Positions 1-11,837 are shown, counted from the stretch's first letter. The stretch: DNA of 64,000 nt from Alopecurus myosuroides (GCA_028641055.1 CM054062.1:235488376-235552375); one strand, 5' to 3'. Notes: generated from the sequence alone by a model not told the origin. Numbers and translations are program-made.

Positions 1-260
1 GTAGATTTAATTATTTCACATTTACTTTCAGTTTTGCATTGCAATTTAGAAGTCTCACACCTTGTGCTTGACAACCACTTGGTGAGGTTGAGGGCACAAA
101 ACTCTCTATTTGTTTGCAGGATCCTGGAGGAAGCTTGGAAGACAACTGCTGAAATACTGGCTCCCCAAGAGTTCGATATAAACCCTCGAGTCACCCTCAT
201 GGGGAAGAAGGCTTGCCACTAGCTACACACTCTGCACTTGGAGTCTCAACCTAGCCATCA
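1..260 (+). repeat. 5' LTR of element 1, 3' end only
   Basis: Aligns to 5441-5698 with few substitutions. Both copies end in CATCA at homologous positions (260 and 5698), and the sequences diverge right after, which fixes the LTR end. Confidence 0.85.
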
Positions 261-270
261 AGCGTTTTTC

Positions 271-288
271 TGGCGCCGTTGCCGGGGA
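271..288 (+). other. Primer-binding site, tRNA-Asp type (element 1)
   Basis: TGGCGCCGTTGCCGGGGA is the reverse complement of the 3' end of plant tRNA-Asp including its CCA. It lies 10 bases after the LTR end. This priming tRNA is characteristic of the Athila/Tat side of Ty3/gypsy. Confidence 0.9.
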
Positions 289-600
289 GCCATAGGTGAA
301 GGAGTTGTCCAAGGGAGCTCACAAGAAGTCTTCATCACCAACAAGGTGTGCAAACACCTAAGCTTGGGGAGGTTGCATCTACGTGAGTACCGTCCTTTCT
401 ATCTCCACCTTCTTTCAAGTAGACTGTTTTGTTTCTTGTCTTGTTTTTGTTTTTGTTTTTGTTCTTGTTTTTGTTTTGTCTTGCATATTTTATTTTAGTT
501 TTGCATTTAGTTATCTAGTTTATTTTAGTATTTCGAATTTTCTTAGTTACTTTACTTTTGTTTTGCATAAAAAATTAAAAACTACATAAAAACTGTTAAA

Positions 601-1650
601 ATGGGTGATAGAACTAAATTAAGTGACTACACAAATACACCCAATGACCAATTCATTGCTAGGCCAATTACTACACCTGAAATACAAGCTGAAAGCTATG
701 AAGTAAGTCCTAGTTTATTGAATTTAATTACTTGAGAGCAATTTGGTGGTAGTGCTATGGAGGATGCCTCTATGCATCTTCATGATTTCATGGAAATATG
801 TGATATGAAAAAATTTAAAAATGTGGAAAGTAGTGTTTTAAAACTGAAATTATTTCCTTTTTCACTTAGAGGAAAGGCTAAAGAATGGTTACTTTCACTA
901 CCTACAGCTAGTATAAAGTCTTGGGATGATTTAAAAGAAGCTTTCATTAAGAAATATTATCATCCCGTTAAAATTATGCATAATAGAAAAGGAAAAGTAG
1001 AGGAAATTATGATGCTTACTGAAATTAAGGATCCATTGCTTGATTTAGAAAAAAGTAGCTTGCAAGAACTTATTGCTACTCTACAAAAATTTGCTAGTGA
1101 TCCCACTATAAATGTTAATCAACCTGGCTTTGGTTCTTATATTGCTAATCATGTCTTGCAATGAAAAATTGCTAGGTACAAGAATGAGGCCATGATACCT
1201 CCTAAGATTGGGGATGCATGGATCCCCAAGGTGCTAGTTTCAATTGGAAAAGAAATTCACCATGCTATGTTAGATCTAGGTTCTAGTGTATCGGTACTCT
1301 CTAAAGAATTATATGAATTGCTGGAACTAGAAAATTTAGAAAAGTGCTCAAGTGAATTTGTCCTTGCTGATAAATCTACTAAACATGTTGTAGAACAAGT
1401 AAAAGATTTTATGATTGAATTGCACATGACTTTCGTACCGGTTGATTTCATTATTATGGATACGGGGGATAAATCCCATAGTCCTATTATTTTGGGTAAA
1501 TCTTTTCTTCGTACTACAGGTGCAATCATAGACTCCAAGGAAGAGAATGTCAAGTTTCAGTTCCCTCACAAGAAAAGCATGGAGCACTTCCCAAGGAAGA
1601 GGGGCACGCTGAAGAAGAAGCTCCCTCATGAGCTTTATCCCTCTTGATTA
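601..1650 (+). pseudogene. gag-protease ORF of element 1, with in-frame stops
   Basis: Reading from the ATG at 601 gives a gag N-terminus like those of the other tRNA-Asp elements in the window. TGA stops interrupt the same frame at 733-735 and 1162-1164. The capsid-like part holds the motif KLKLFPFSLRGKAKEWLLSL (about 840-900), and the frame resumes to about 1647. At 1273 a DLGSS motif, followed by a hydrophobic stretch and an IILGKSFLRT segment, marks a retropepsin-like aspartic protease domain. The central gag seen in the elements at 44428-46588 and 61328-63040 is missing, so an internal deletion seems to fuse capsid to pre-protease. There is no zinc knuckle and no pol. The protein is not expected to be made intact. 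Confidence 0.75.
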
Positions 1651-3992
1651 TCAGGTAAGTAAAGCCTAGCTATATGGATATAAAGAAAGCGCTTTACGGG
1701 AGGCAACCCGGTTGTTTTTGTTTGGATTTTCCTAGTGTCCTCTTGCTGTCTCAAGAGATTTTTTTAAAAAAAATTCTGGAGTTTTCAATAAAGATTCAAG
1801 TCAAACCCATTTGGATTTATAAGTTGCTATCCTAGTGCATGAAATTTCTGTTTTAGCACGAGTCTGCTCACCGTATGATTTTACGTTTTTTATTGGTATG
1901 TCGGATTGAGCTAATTTTTCAGTATGTTCTATAACTTTTCGTCCTCTGTAAGCACAAAAATTGGCTTAATTTTTTTGACGAGCCTAGCTTAGGGAAAAAC
2001 GTTCGTTTTTCTGCTGCTGCTTTTCTAGACAGATTCTGCCTTCTTTTGTTTTATGCACTCTTTGGGCTTGGGAATCGAATTTCCATGATTCTTTCAAGAA
2101 ATAGAGTGAACATAAAACATAATGAACCTTATTATCTATCTACTGGAGTATTTGATTTGGAATTTTGCACAGCAAGCATGTGATTTGTTTGTCCTTGCTA
2201 ATCTCACCCCAAAGAAAAAGAATGGGAGAAACATGTTTTGTGAAGTTTTTTTTTTCACAGGGAATAGAGGAGCTGCGCCTCAAGACATACAAGAATGGTG
2301 AAAGCCATAAGCTTGGGGATGTGATGAACACCCCACTGGAGCTACACTCTTTTGGTTAGCACACGTCTACTTTCTGTTTTTCTAAGCAAAGCATTTATCG
2401 TAGAGACTTGAAGCGTCTAGTTTTTGTTTTTATTTTTGTTTTGATAAGACCACCACCATCATTTTATATGAGATTGAGCTACTGGAGTTTGGGGTTGGAA
2501 TGTATTGGATGCTAGTATTATGACTTGGAATAGGGATGCCATGGTTGATTTGAAGAGCTACATATGTTTGCATGATTTATAGGCTTTTTATGTGTAGAAA
2601 TTTGCAATAATGCTGTCTTGAGCTATCTCTTATTCATGTCCTTGATGTTAATTGCTGGTTTATTTAGTTTGTCATGAAATGAGTAGTTCTATGGACATAT
2701 GAATGCATAGTAGCTGGTCAACTATCTCCCTCTTGCTAGCCCAAAAATTTAAAAATTCCAACAAGAAAAAACTTGTTTCCAACACTCCTTAGCCAAGTAT
2801 TTCCAGTGAGTCCACCATATCTTCCCATTAGATTCATTGCTATTCCGAGTATGTTCACCATGTTATTGTGTTATTTATGTTCTAAATTAAGATATTCACT
2901 TTATTAATTGTCATGGGTTGAACTTGGGATAGGACTCTCACGAACTTTTGAAGGCACACTTTACTTTTTATGCATCTAATAAACATGACCCAATAATGGG
3001 AGCCACAAGTTTTGCGTTTGACAAGTGTGTGGTTGGGAGCTAGCTATAAACGTGTATCATCGGAAAGCTTTCAACATTGCACAAAAAAATTTACATTTGG
3101 TTGATATCATGTACTTTTGTTTTTGGACTCCTGCCATGCCGAAATGAAATAGAGGAATAGTAAGTTTTGATGAGTAAGTATCTATATGACTAGAGAAATG
3201 CATTGGGTCGCTAACCCAAGCCATGCTTTATCATGGTGGAAATTTACTTACAGCTTGAGTGACTCTGCAACACATCCTATAATAAAATAAGAAGCTATGC
3301 ATAATAGTGAATGAAAATAAAAAGGATGATGAGTCTACTCCGTTTGTTCATCTTGTCATTGTAACATGGGCTTGTTTCCATGTCATGGGGCAAGAGGTAC
3401 CTCTTTGCGGTTCTCTATGATGACATTAATACTTATTCTGATTGTACAAAGCTTATTAGGAATCTTAAGTTGAGTAATCATGGAGTAGGTTTTCACACTC
3501 ACGGGGCATGAGGCTTTCAACCACCTTGTCATTCTCATTACTTCAATACTCACAATTTTAAGATGCTAGTGATAAAGGGGCAATGAGAGTCCTAGATCAA
3601 TGGATACATTGAATAATTTAGAGGCTAAATAAGACTTGATCATGTTTTACCTCTACTCAATTTTCTCCAAAGTGTCCACCATATTTTCTATTATCCATTA
3701 TGCTATTCTTTGACCAATATAGGATTTTATTTTTCATTTTGTGTATGCATTTGGTCCATAGTGCTTTTATTTCATTATACACTTTGTGAACTTTCATGAA
3801 GCATCTTTGCTTGCATATTTGATATTTCTTACAACATGAATTGTATATTGCTACTCATTTCTAGTATTAATCATTTGATTATATGTAGCATGAATAATCC
3901 TCCTTGTTATCCCATGATTGTTTCAATATGCAAAACCCATCTTAGTTTTATCACCTTCATACTCGAGGACGAGCATGGGTTAAGCTTGGGGA
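1651..3992 (+). other. 3' noncoding internal domain of element 1
   Basis: About 2.3 kb of AT-rich sequence without a credible ORF lies between the gag-protease stop and the polypurine tract. The stretch at 1685-1715 (GCGCTTTACGGGAGGCAACC) has a counterpart in the other Athila-lineage elements of the window just after their protease ends. No remnant of reverse transcriptase or integrase was seen. Confidence 0.6.
3981..3992 (+). other. Polypurine tract of element 1
   Basis: AAGCTTGGGGA immediately precedes the TGTTGATG start of the 3' LTR. The same CGAGGACGAG...AAGCTTGGGGATG arrangement occurs on the minus strand at 41809-41840. Confidence 0.75.
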
Positions 3993-5698
3993 TGTTGATG
4001 CATGTAAAATGCATAGATGAATTTTGCATATTTTCACATGGTTTTCTATTACATATTGCATCATATAAGGGTATAATTCAATGTTTTATAGTATTTTGGG
4101 GTTAAATTACAAAGTCCTCCAACTTTTATGGAATTAACCCTGCCTGTCAGAAACCCCGTTTTCTATATTTTTGACGTTTCAGGGGGCAAACTTCCGCGAA
4201 ATCACCTGAAAATCTGCGGGGGTCATTTTCTTGGAAGGAGAAGACTTGGGGGCGAAGGATCCACGAGAATTGGGCAAGGAGGCCCAAAAGAGGACCCTCC
4301 ACGCGGCCAGATTCCTTGGCCGCGTGAGAGGCCCCCTTTTGGCCCTTGTGGCCCCAATTCCTTCCATCTTCGACTTACCGACTCCGTCTTGACCTAAAAC
4401 CGACTATAAAAAGGGTTCCACGTACCCTTACGGAGAAAAGCGCCGCCGAAACACCAAAACTTAGACCGGAAGTTCCAGATTGGAGGGGGGACACTACGGC
4501 GGGGCGCCGTCGGTGTGATCTCCTACCCCTCCAACGTCATCTCCATCGACATCTCCATGAAGAGGGAGTAGTCCACCCCAGGGCTATGGGTTTGTGGAAG
4601 TAGCACTTGTATCTCTCTCTCTATGTGCTTCACTAATTAGATCCGTATGAGCTGCCTCACATGATTACGGGCACCGTTGTAATTCCTATGTGGTGGATCT
4701 TTTCTATGAGTTATTGAATCTGAGATTGCAATTGTTTCTCTTGAGTTATTTGAGTATATGTATCTTATGTACCCCGTTCTTATTTGCTAGCTTTGATCAA
4801 TCTAGTTCTTGAGAGCGTGTGTGGGGTGATGGGTGCATTAGTTGGAGTAACGGGGGGTGGCTAGTGCTGTGAAAGTGACAGAAGTTCAGCGATCCACTTA
4901 GGTTTTGTTAAACCTTTCTTAGTTACCTCACTAGGGATAAAAAGGATTACCTTGTTACCGGGGATTTGAAGTGAGACTAATCAATCTCCATGACTAGATC
5001 TAGCAAGTTCTTACTTCAACTTCATGTCACATTGCTTAAAGCTATACTCTGGTTTTTTCCTTAATTATCGAGGTGTTATGATTTATTTCGCATCTTGGTG
5101 GAGTATAAGAGGGATCAATATGACCGTAGAGATCTCTATGCTAGGAAGTGATGCCCATATGAAAGTACTCAATGTTAAACATGTTATTGTAATCTCACAT
5201 GTAATTCTTTATGTTCACCGTCTACTACTTTATTTGAGAAATGCAAGTGTGAAACCATGAACCCCGGTCCTATTTTAATTATAAGAAAACACTCTAGTTA
5301 CTTTGCTGCAATTTACTTTAGTTGCACTTTACTTTACTTGCATCTCCAATTCGAATTTACATTATCTCCATCACCACTTGCATCACAAAAATACAAAAAC
5401 AATCCATTGCATATTTATTTTCTCATTTGCATTTAGTAGTAGATTTAATTATTGCACATTTACTTTCAGTTTTGCATTGCAATTTAGAAGTCTCACACCT
5501 TGTGCTTGACAACCACTTGGTGAGGTTGAGGGCACAAAACTCTCTATTTGTTTGGAGGATCCTGGAGGAAGCTTGGAAGACAACTGCTGAAATACTGGCT
5601 CCCCAAGAGTTCGATATAAACCCTTGAGTCACCCTCGTGGGGAAGAAGGCTTGCCACTAGCTACACACTCTGCACTTGGAGTCTCAACCTAGACATCA
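3993..5698 (+). repeat. 3' LTR of element 1
   Basis: Starts TGTTGATG and ends CATCA, about 1.7 kb. A TATA box (TATAAAAAG, 4405-4413) follows a GC-rich U3 segment. The last 258 bases duplicate positions 1-260. Confidence 0.85.
4405..4413 (+). promoter_or_regulatory. TATA box in the LTR of element 1
   Basis: TATAAAAAG lies 410 bases into the LTR, at the end of a GC-rich block, which is a typical place for the retrotransposon core promoter. Confidence 0.55.
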
Positions 5699-5998
5699 AC
5701 ATCTAAATAGCATATGTATTAATTATACTAAACTGCTTTAATTTTATCTTATTTATCCCTACTACTAATGCACTGCTACAGGTGAAACCTTAAGACCATG
5801 CCTACTTTTAATCATTAACAACAACACTCTTTTGCAATACAAGAATTGGTCCGATAAAAAAAGAATTAGCAAGCTTTCTGTGGATTCAACGATTGGTCTC
5901 ATCAAGCACCTACTTAACGGTTTGATAAAACCTTGGGTCAAGGGAAAACGCTACATACTACATTTGATAATCCGGATTGAAGGTATAAACCTTTTTTA

Positions 5999-6016
5999 TG
6001 GCGCCGTTGCCGAGGA
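5999..6016 (+). other. Primer-binding site, tRNA-Asp type (element 2)
   Basis: TGGCGCCGTTGCCGAGGA has one mismatch to the tRNA-Asp 3' end complement and is preceded by a T-run as in the other copies. Confidence 0.8.
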
Positions 6017-6180
6017 AGTATTTCTGCTACCCTGGTGTGGTCATAGAGTCCCTTTTAGTTTTGTTAATTTTTTCTTTATTTTGTTTCTTTTTACTAGTTT
6101 ATTACTTGCTTAGCTTATTTTAAGACCCAAAAATATTAGTTTACATTTTGTTCTTACTTGAAAACACACACAAATTTAGT

Positions 6181-6625
6181 ATGGCAAACAATAATCTTGG
6201 GGAGTTTGCTACTCCAAATGATGATTATTTACATGCACCCATCACTCAACCCGTAGTTGTTGCGGAGAACTATAAGATTAAGCCCAATTTACTGAAACTT
6301 ATTCAACAAAATCAATTTAGTGGTTCGGCTTCTGAGGATGCATGTCTGCACTTGAACACTTTTACTGAATTATGTGATATGATGTGTATATAGGCTGTTA
6401 GTACAAATGCAGTCAAGCTACGTTTATTCCTTTTTCATTGAGGGAAAGAGCCAAACAATGGTTACTAACATTACCTAGAGGTACAATTACGTCTTAGGAT
6501 CATTGCTGTAACGTTTTTATGTCTAAATATTTGCCACCTGCTAAAACAATGCAACTCCGTTCAATTATTACAAGTTTTAGACAGGAAGACCGCGAGCCAC
6601 TAGCACTTGCATGGGAAAGGATGAA
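6181..6625 (+). pseudogene. gag of element 2, N-terminal part
   Basis: The ATG at 6181 opens a frame that aligns with the gag of element 1 and of the element at 61328 (for example QFSGSASEDACLHLNTFTEL). A TAG at 6391-6393 ends it after 70 codons. Related sequence continues with frameshifts through a degraded FPFSLR..AKQWL motif near 6430-6470 to AWERM at 6608-6622, where the chromovirus interrupts. The rest of gag follows the insertion at 19790. Confidence 0.7.
6621..6625 (+). repeat. Target-site duplication ATGAA (left; right copy 19790-19794)
   Basis: Perfect 5-bp direct repeat bordering TGTAAC...TGACA, located inside the gag of element 2. Confidence 0.9.
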
Positions 6626-9600
6626 TGTAACATCCCTACTTTTGTGTAATAAATAGATATGTTGATTACATGGCATGCATGCACGAAAAATGGACTAAAA
6701 ATTTGCATTTAAAAAATTAATCAGTTAACTAAAAGAAAATCACTTAATCTGGCTTCACACAAATTTGTTTTACAAAGTTTTTCAAAGTGAACCAACCATA
6801 TGATAGAAAGGTGGTAAATTTGAAGAGCTTTCCAACAAGTTTTTTTGTGCAATTTTTGGTTTCCAAAAAGGCCCCCAAATCCTCTTTTTCTGTCTGTTTT
6901 CAGCCCCAGAAGGACCTCGCTGTAATTTCTCAAACTTCACAGGGGGTTTTCCGGGATATGTTTTATTTTTCGTTTCTTCCAGATTTCGGCCAGAAGGACG
7001 AGAAGACGACGCCCCGCCGCGCCACCTCCTGCTTCCGACGTGGAGAGAGGGTGAGGATCCCCCAGGGTGTCGTCCGCATCGCACTCACCCCTCAGAACCC
7101 CCCCAGTCGACCCTCTCTTCCTCTGTCTCTCTCCCGGAACCCGAACCCTAACCTCACCGGCGATCCGCCGTCGCCGTCGTTCTACTGCCTCCCGAGCCAC
7201 TCCGAGCAGAGCTACGGAACCGCGCCGACCTCCTCTACCTCCGCGTGCAACAGGAGCTCCCGGGATGGCCTAGGGGCCGCCAATCGACGTCGTCTTCCTC
7301 CTCTCCGGCCGCCGAGATTCCTCCACCGCGCCGCCGATTCTTCCCTTCCCTGGCCCCGTCGACTGCTCCGTTAAGCCCGCGGTGAGCCTCCGATCCTCCC
7401 CATCCCCTCCATATCCCTCCTCCAGCCCGGAAACGTCGGTTTCGCCGGAGTTTGACGACCCCCGCCGCCGTTCGTCGTCGCCGGCTCGCCGCCGATGCCT
7501 CCCTGGAAACGAGACGAGCCTCCCCGGGTTCCTCTCGATGAGAGAAGCCCGTTGTCCAAACGGCGTGCCCGGGGACGCCTCCGTTCGCCGCCGGCGAGCT
7601 CCTCTGTCCCTCGGTCATTGATAGGCCGACCTTCTCCTTATTCATTGGATAGGGCGCGGGGGAAAGTCAAGTCAAGCACTAGTTAGTTGGGGGTGGGACG
7701 CACCAAAGCAGCGTTCGTTGCACTAGCGCCTTACATCTGTAATACCATCACAGCACACCCCAACCCTCTTCTCTTGCTTGATAGGGTCAAGGCAGGAAAT
7801 ATAGCATGGAGTGGCGGGGGAACTGTTTGCTTCTCAGCCCACTGATGTATGTATGTCTCTATGTATGTATGGCTTGCTTTCTTTAATCAGAACTCGGCCA
7901 GCCACACCGTGGCGTCACGGTGACGTCATCGTGACGTCACCTGCCCACGTGTGCGCCAGGTGTCTTTTCCTTTTCTGTTTTTAAACTGACAGGTGGGCCC
8001 CGCAGATAAATAGAAAAACAGAAATTAAGTAAAATTTGGAAATTAAATAACTTTTAATTTATAACTCCAAAAATTATAAAAAAATATGCAAAATGTTCAG
8101 AAAAATATAAGCTAACTGTTTATACCATTTTCATACTTGTTTGACAAAGTTCAAAATGAGTCCACATTTGGAGTTTGAATTTAATTCATTTAAATATTGA
8201 AAATAAAGTTTTAATTCAATAAAATTAGAAAATTAAGTGTAATATACCAAAACGATAAGTGAAACAAATGCAATCTATCTATGAGGTTCCCAAAGTCATT
8301 TGGGCTTTTAATCTTGGTCACAACCCTAAACTAGGGTTTTCTCCCCCTCCGGTGTTTGTCGATCTTGGCGTAGCACCCTAGCTTCTTGTTCTATCTTCCA
8401 AGGTTTAAATCAGTTGCATTGTTTTAATCATGCATACATATTGTGCATCGCACGGTCACCAAGTATTGATTGTTTGCCTTCTTTGCGGTGTTTCTCGTTA
8501 TCGGTACACTGAGATCCGGAGGTTGATCCGGCCTTCTACGACAACCCTAGTTCCACCTTCGACGAGCAAGGAAAGCACAACCTCATGGCTCCACCCATGT
8601 TTTGAGTCTTTTCAACCTCTTACTCATGCATACGATTCAACTTAGTTTTGAGACTGTTAGAGTTAACCTATCCACTGCATGACCCCCTTATATGTCACCT
8701 TCATACATGTTTACCCTCCTAGTATGACTAGGGTTGTTTGAGTAACGTAGAGCCTTGTGTGTTCAATGCTTAGACATGCTTAGTCTTATGATCTGCTTCA
8801 TCGGTTGATGAATGCTGATAATGCGTGAACCTAGTACGAAAGGTGTTTATGCTCTGATATGGTTGAATAACATGATTAACATGGCATGGATGTTGAGGCC
8901 ACTGTGGGTTGTGGTTTTTGTCTCGTTCATGCCCCTATGTGCGAGCTCTCGCCTTCGAAGCCAAGACTGAACGTGCAGCCACACATGGGCCAATGAACCC
9001 CGCTCGGCTAACTAACTTGTCTAGCCACTTCCATGGGTCACGTAGATTGAAGTTTCCATTTGCGGGTGTGTCATAAAATGTATTCGAGAAAACTAGGGCG
9101 TGACCAGGACCAGTGATGGACGTACACGGATTTTGTCCCGGCTCACAGAACAGGTGCCGTCAGGAGGTGGCCAACTCCCTGTTGACGGGGAGGCCCTGTT
9201 TGGGTTGACTCATGGATAAGGCTAAGCAAGGTAAAGGCCGTGGTCGACCACACTCTGTCGCGCTCTTAGAGAGGAGCGTTACCGCGTGGCGTTAAGAGTC
9301 GGCTGACACGTGTGGGTAAAGTGTACCCCCTGTAGGGATAAATCTCCTCGAGAAGTCGTGTCCACGGTTATGGACGACTTGGCAACGGATTCTGTGATCA
9401 TAGACAACTCTAGCGGAATGACTAAAACTTGTTGACAATGAATGAAGGATGCCTCCTCGACTACGTCGAGAGGGGTGATTCTTGTAGCATAAGGTATTCT
9501 GGGGATGAGAAAGTACTTGGTGGACTAAAGAACGTGACGATTTCAGTAGTTGAGTAGATTCCTTCCCTGTTTTAGAAATGCTCTATTACACGTGTTTCTT

Positions 9601-10410
9601 CTTCCTCAACTTCGGAAAACAAAGATGGCTTTACGCAAAGGACCTTAAAAGCCAAGTCTTGCTGAGTACCTTTTGTACTCAATCTTGCCTCGTTGTTGTT
9701 TTATTTCAGACTTTGGCGATGCAGTTGAAGAAGGGTTCTACCTCGACGTCGATGAGTAGTTAGGGGTTCCCAGGTGGCAGCCTGGTATCTGTAGTATGGG
9801 TTTGGCTACGTTGCTTATATTTTGGACTCTTAGTCCTTTTGCAGTCTTGTTGTATAGCAACATATTTGCTTTCGTTGCTTGTTGTAATGTTGGGTTGCTT
9901 GACCTATGTTGGTCAGTAACCTCTGCGTGTAAGCTACTCTAGTATGACTTGTATAATACAACTTTCATGTATAGAGTGCTGCTTTGACCGATTGTTGGTT
10001 TCGAGCCCGTTGTTATACAGTTTTTGCTATGCCTGCATAGTTGTCGCAGTCGAGGGGTTGTGGAGCCGATAATCCATGTCCGAGCCCGCCTGCCGATGTG
10101 ATTCAGCCTGGGGCGAGGTAACCCCAGTAACCCTCGATTGTTGTTGCACTTTCTGGACACATAGCAACTCTGTATAACTTTGGTCCCGTTCCTTCAGTTT
10201 GATCCGACTCGTGGACGCTTGGGTATACATATCTGGTTATGACTAGCATGAACACAAGGAGTAGTAGACCGGGGATCCGGACTACGTGCCGATGAATCCG
10301 TTCTGCCTGCCGTTGTTTGTTGCGGCCGGGGCTGGTAACCCTGAAGCCCTTGTGAGTCCATTGCTAGGAGCACATGACAGTTTGTATATATCTGGGTCTG
10401 GGGTCTGACA
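6626..10410 (+). repeat. 5' LTR of the chromovirus (3785 bp)
   Basis: TGTAACATCC...GGTCTGACA. It includes a GC-rich block (about 7000-7620) and an AT-rich block (8000-8260). A 283-base segment (about 7611-7893) and a segment at about 8247-9388 are present here but absent from the 3' LTR. ORFs in the GC-rich block overlap in both directions and have biased composition; I do not regard them as genes. Confidence 0.9.
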
Positions 10411-10415
10411 AGTCT

Positions 10416-10430
10416 TGGTATCAGAGCAGG
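10416..10430 (+). other. Primer-binding site, initiator tRNA-Met type (chromovirus)
   Basis: TGGTATCAGAGCAGG starts 5 bases after the LTR end and matches the 3' end complement of plant initiator tRNA-Met. Confidence 0.9.
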
Positions 10431-10736
10431 ACTGCATGTAGGAAACGCTTGCCGTGGTCGATGTTGAGTCTAGAACTTGTGAAAACTATTTTGAAAAGAC
10501 AAAAGAGTTACGAAAACCCTCTTAGGATTCTTGTTACTCCTTACCTGGTATCGCTCTAACTCTGAGTCACCGTACCTCATTTTTTTTAATGTGTGTTGCT
10601 TCTTGGTGTTATCTCAAAAGTTGGGAGTAAAACCGTTGGATGTTTTCTTCCGAGTACTTTGTCTCAGGTTGTTATAGTTCAAAATTCAAATAATTTCTTC
10701 ATGTCTTTTGACATCTTGCAAATGTGTTTGTTTCAG

Positions 10737-11480
10737 ATGACCTCTAGACAGGTTGTTCGACACACTCTTTGCCTTGGAGTTCTAGGTATTCCCCATCTTT
10801 TAGCCTCAACCTATGCAAACCTAGGAGCCCCTTGGTATCCTGTGTACACGGTGTATAAGAAGTACCGTGACTTCAACCAGTCCCAGTACCTATGTGGTGT
10901 CCGTCTTCCACAGTTAGATGGTACCATCATTCCTACCATGCACTATGCTGAGGGTCTTGGTTTCACTGTTGAGATGGCTGTGCAGGATGCTGCACGACAC
11001 TGTCTTAACGTGCTTCATTACCACTATCCAGACCACGAGCATAGCTCCTTCCGTTGTTGTCCTGGTTCTGAACCTACTCTTGAGGGGTGTCTCACCCAAA
11101 CCTTTGCTGATTCCTCCCAGGAGGAAGATCTTAGACTTAGGTGCACCGCTGATCTTCTTGTTGCTTATGCTCGTCGTGAGTGTGAGCTTAGTGCACTAGT
11201 CAACACCCTTGCAGCTAGTATCAGGACTGTGACAGACAGAGTGAGGCCATTCGTTGAGAGTGATCTTGTTCCAACCTCTGAGATAGAGCTTCCATATGTA
11301 CTTGTGCCTTCTTCGGTCGCGTCTCCAGATGTTGGAGGTGATGTTCCCCCTCGTGGACGCATGAGGAGGCCTAGGATGGTGCGTGGTGTACCACAGTCTC
11401 TCCATGGACCACAGGATGAGTCTGTTCGCCGCTACTATGGTGCTTTGGTTCCACTTCCTTTCAACTTCGTAGGATACTGA
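10737..11480 (+). CDS. Chromovirus leader ORF of unknown function (247 aa), dsRBD-like N-terminal half
   Basis: This ORF lies between the primer-binding site and gag, where a simple chromovirus has only leader. The frame is open from 10593, but I prefer the ATG at 10737 because a splice-acceptor-like TTTGTTTCAG abuts it. It has no stops, unlike gag and pol beside it. From that start, residues about 25-95 show a tyrosine-rich strand region (YPVYTVYKKYRDF), a strand-like QYLCGVRL, then GLGFTVEMAVQDAARHCLNV. That G-G-x(n)-A-x-x-x-A-A pattern loosely resembles the end of a double-stranded-RNA-binding domain. Residues about 125-180 look helical (leucine and arginine rich). An AATAAA lies 181 bases after the stop. 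I do not recognise a named family; the dsRBD comparison is inference. Confidence 0.6.
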   Translation: MTSRQVVRHTLCLGVLGIPHLLASTYANLGAPWYPVYTVYKKYRDFNQSQYLCGVRLPQLDGTIIPTMHYAEGLGFTVEMAVQDAARHCLNVLHYHYPDHEHSSFRCCPGSEPTLEGCLTQTFADSSQEEDLRLRCTADLLVAYARRECELSALVNTLAASIRTVTDRVRPFVESDLVPTSEIELPYVLVPSSVASPDVGGDVPPRGRMRRPRMVRGVPQSLHGPQDESVRRYYGALVPLPFNFVGY

Positions 11481-11660
11481 GACCGTTGTCGGTTCCAGCT
11501 AGAGTGCTTTCATGCACTCAAAGCCCGAAGTTGTAGAAAAATAATGTATAGGAGCAGAACTTCGATGATGTGTATCTACCGTACTCCTTTCAGTGTTGTA
11601 TGTACTTAAGCTTGTGAGCTTGTACCGCCACTATGTATGGTTTGTACTTCGACGGGTTTC

Positions 11661-11666
11661 AATAAA
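11661..11666 (+). terminator. Possible polyadenylation signal between leader ORF and gag
   Basis: TTTCAATAAAGG, a canonical AATAAA in T-rich context, sits between the leader ORF stop (11480) and the gag start (11838). Its use is inference. Confidence 0.35.
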
Positions 11667-11837
11667 GGTTGTAAGATGTTGTTTCCATGTTGGTGAAACG
11701 ATACACTTCATGTTCATTTGTTCTGTTCTACTACATTTCGGCATGTATCTTGATTTCCGTTGAAACTATCACATTTCGACCCATTGTATCTTTTTCCATG
11801 GATGTGTTATTCATGATTCTTCTTCCTTTTACTTAGG

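Larger units (their letters stand above)
1..5698 (+). mobile_element. Athila-lineage Ty3/gypsy element 1, gag-protease only (5' end outside window)
   Basis: The first 260 bases match 5441-5698 closely, so the window opens inside the 5' LTR and a full 3' LTR closes the element. The 5' LTR end is followed at 271 by a primer-binding site complementary to the 3' end of plant tRNA-Asp. The internal domain (261-3992) encodes only a broken gag and a retropepsin-like domain. There is no reverse transcriptase, RNase H or integrase, so the element is non-autonomous. A polypurine tract abuts the 3' LTR. tRNA-Asp priming plus this gag type points to the Athila lineage, in which Triticeae elements such as Sabrina and WHAM fall; the exact family is not proven here. 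The target-site duplication cannot be checked because the 5' end is missing. Confidence 0.85.
5699..6625 (+). mobile_element. Athila-lineage element 2, left part (LTR end, PBS, gag start)
   Basis: The sequence after element 1 leads to a second tRNA-Asp primer-binding site at 5999-6016 (one mismatch, GAGGA for GGGGA), so 5699 to about 5985 is probably the 3' end of this element's 5' LTR. Gag starts at 6181. Gag is cut at 6625 by the chromovirus insertion and resumes at 19790 in the same sense. Element 1 therefore seems to lie inside the LTR of element 2. Confidence 0.7.

Noticed and set aside
4128..4603. ORFs of 85-89 aa in the element 1 LTR
   Set aside because: They span the TATA box and GC-rich U3/R of an LTR; no protein similarity was recognised.
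6937..7645. ORFs of 130-195 aa on both strands, repeated at 16500-17312
   Set aside because: They are in both chromovirus LTR copies in GC-rich sequence, with frames broken differently in the two copies. This is composition, not a gene.
10914..11405. Several ORFs of 60-93 aa overlapping the leader ORF
   Set aside because: Alternative-frame shadows of the 247-codon frame.
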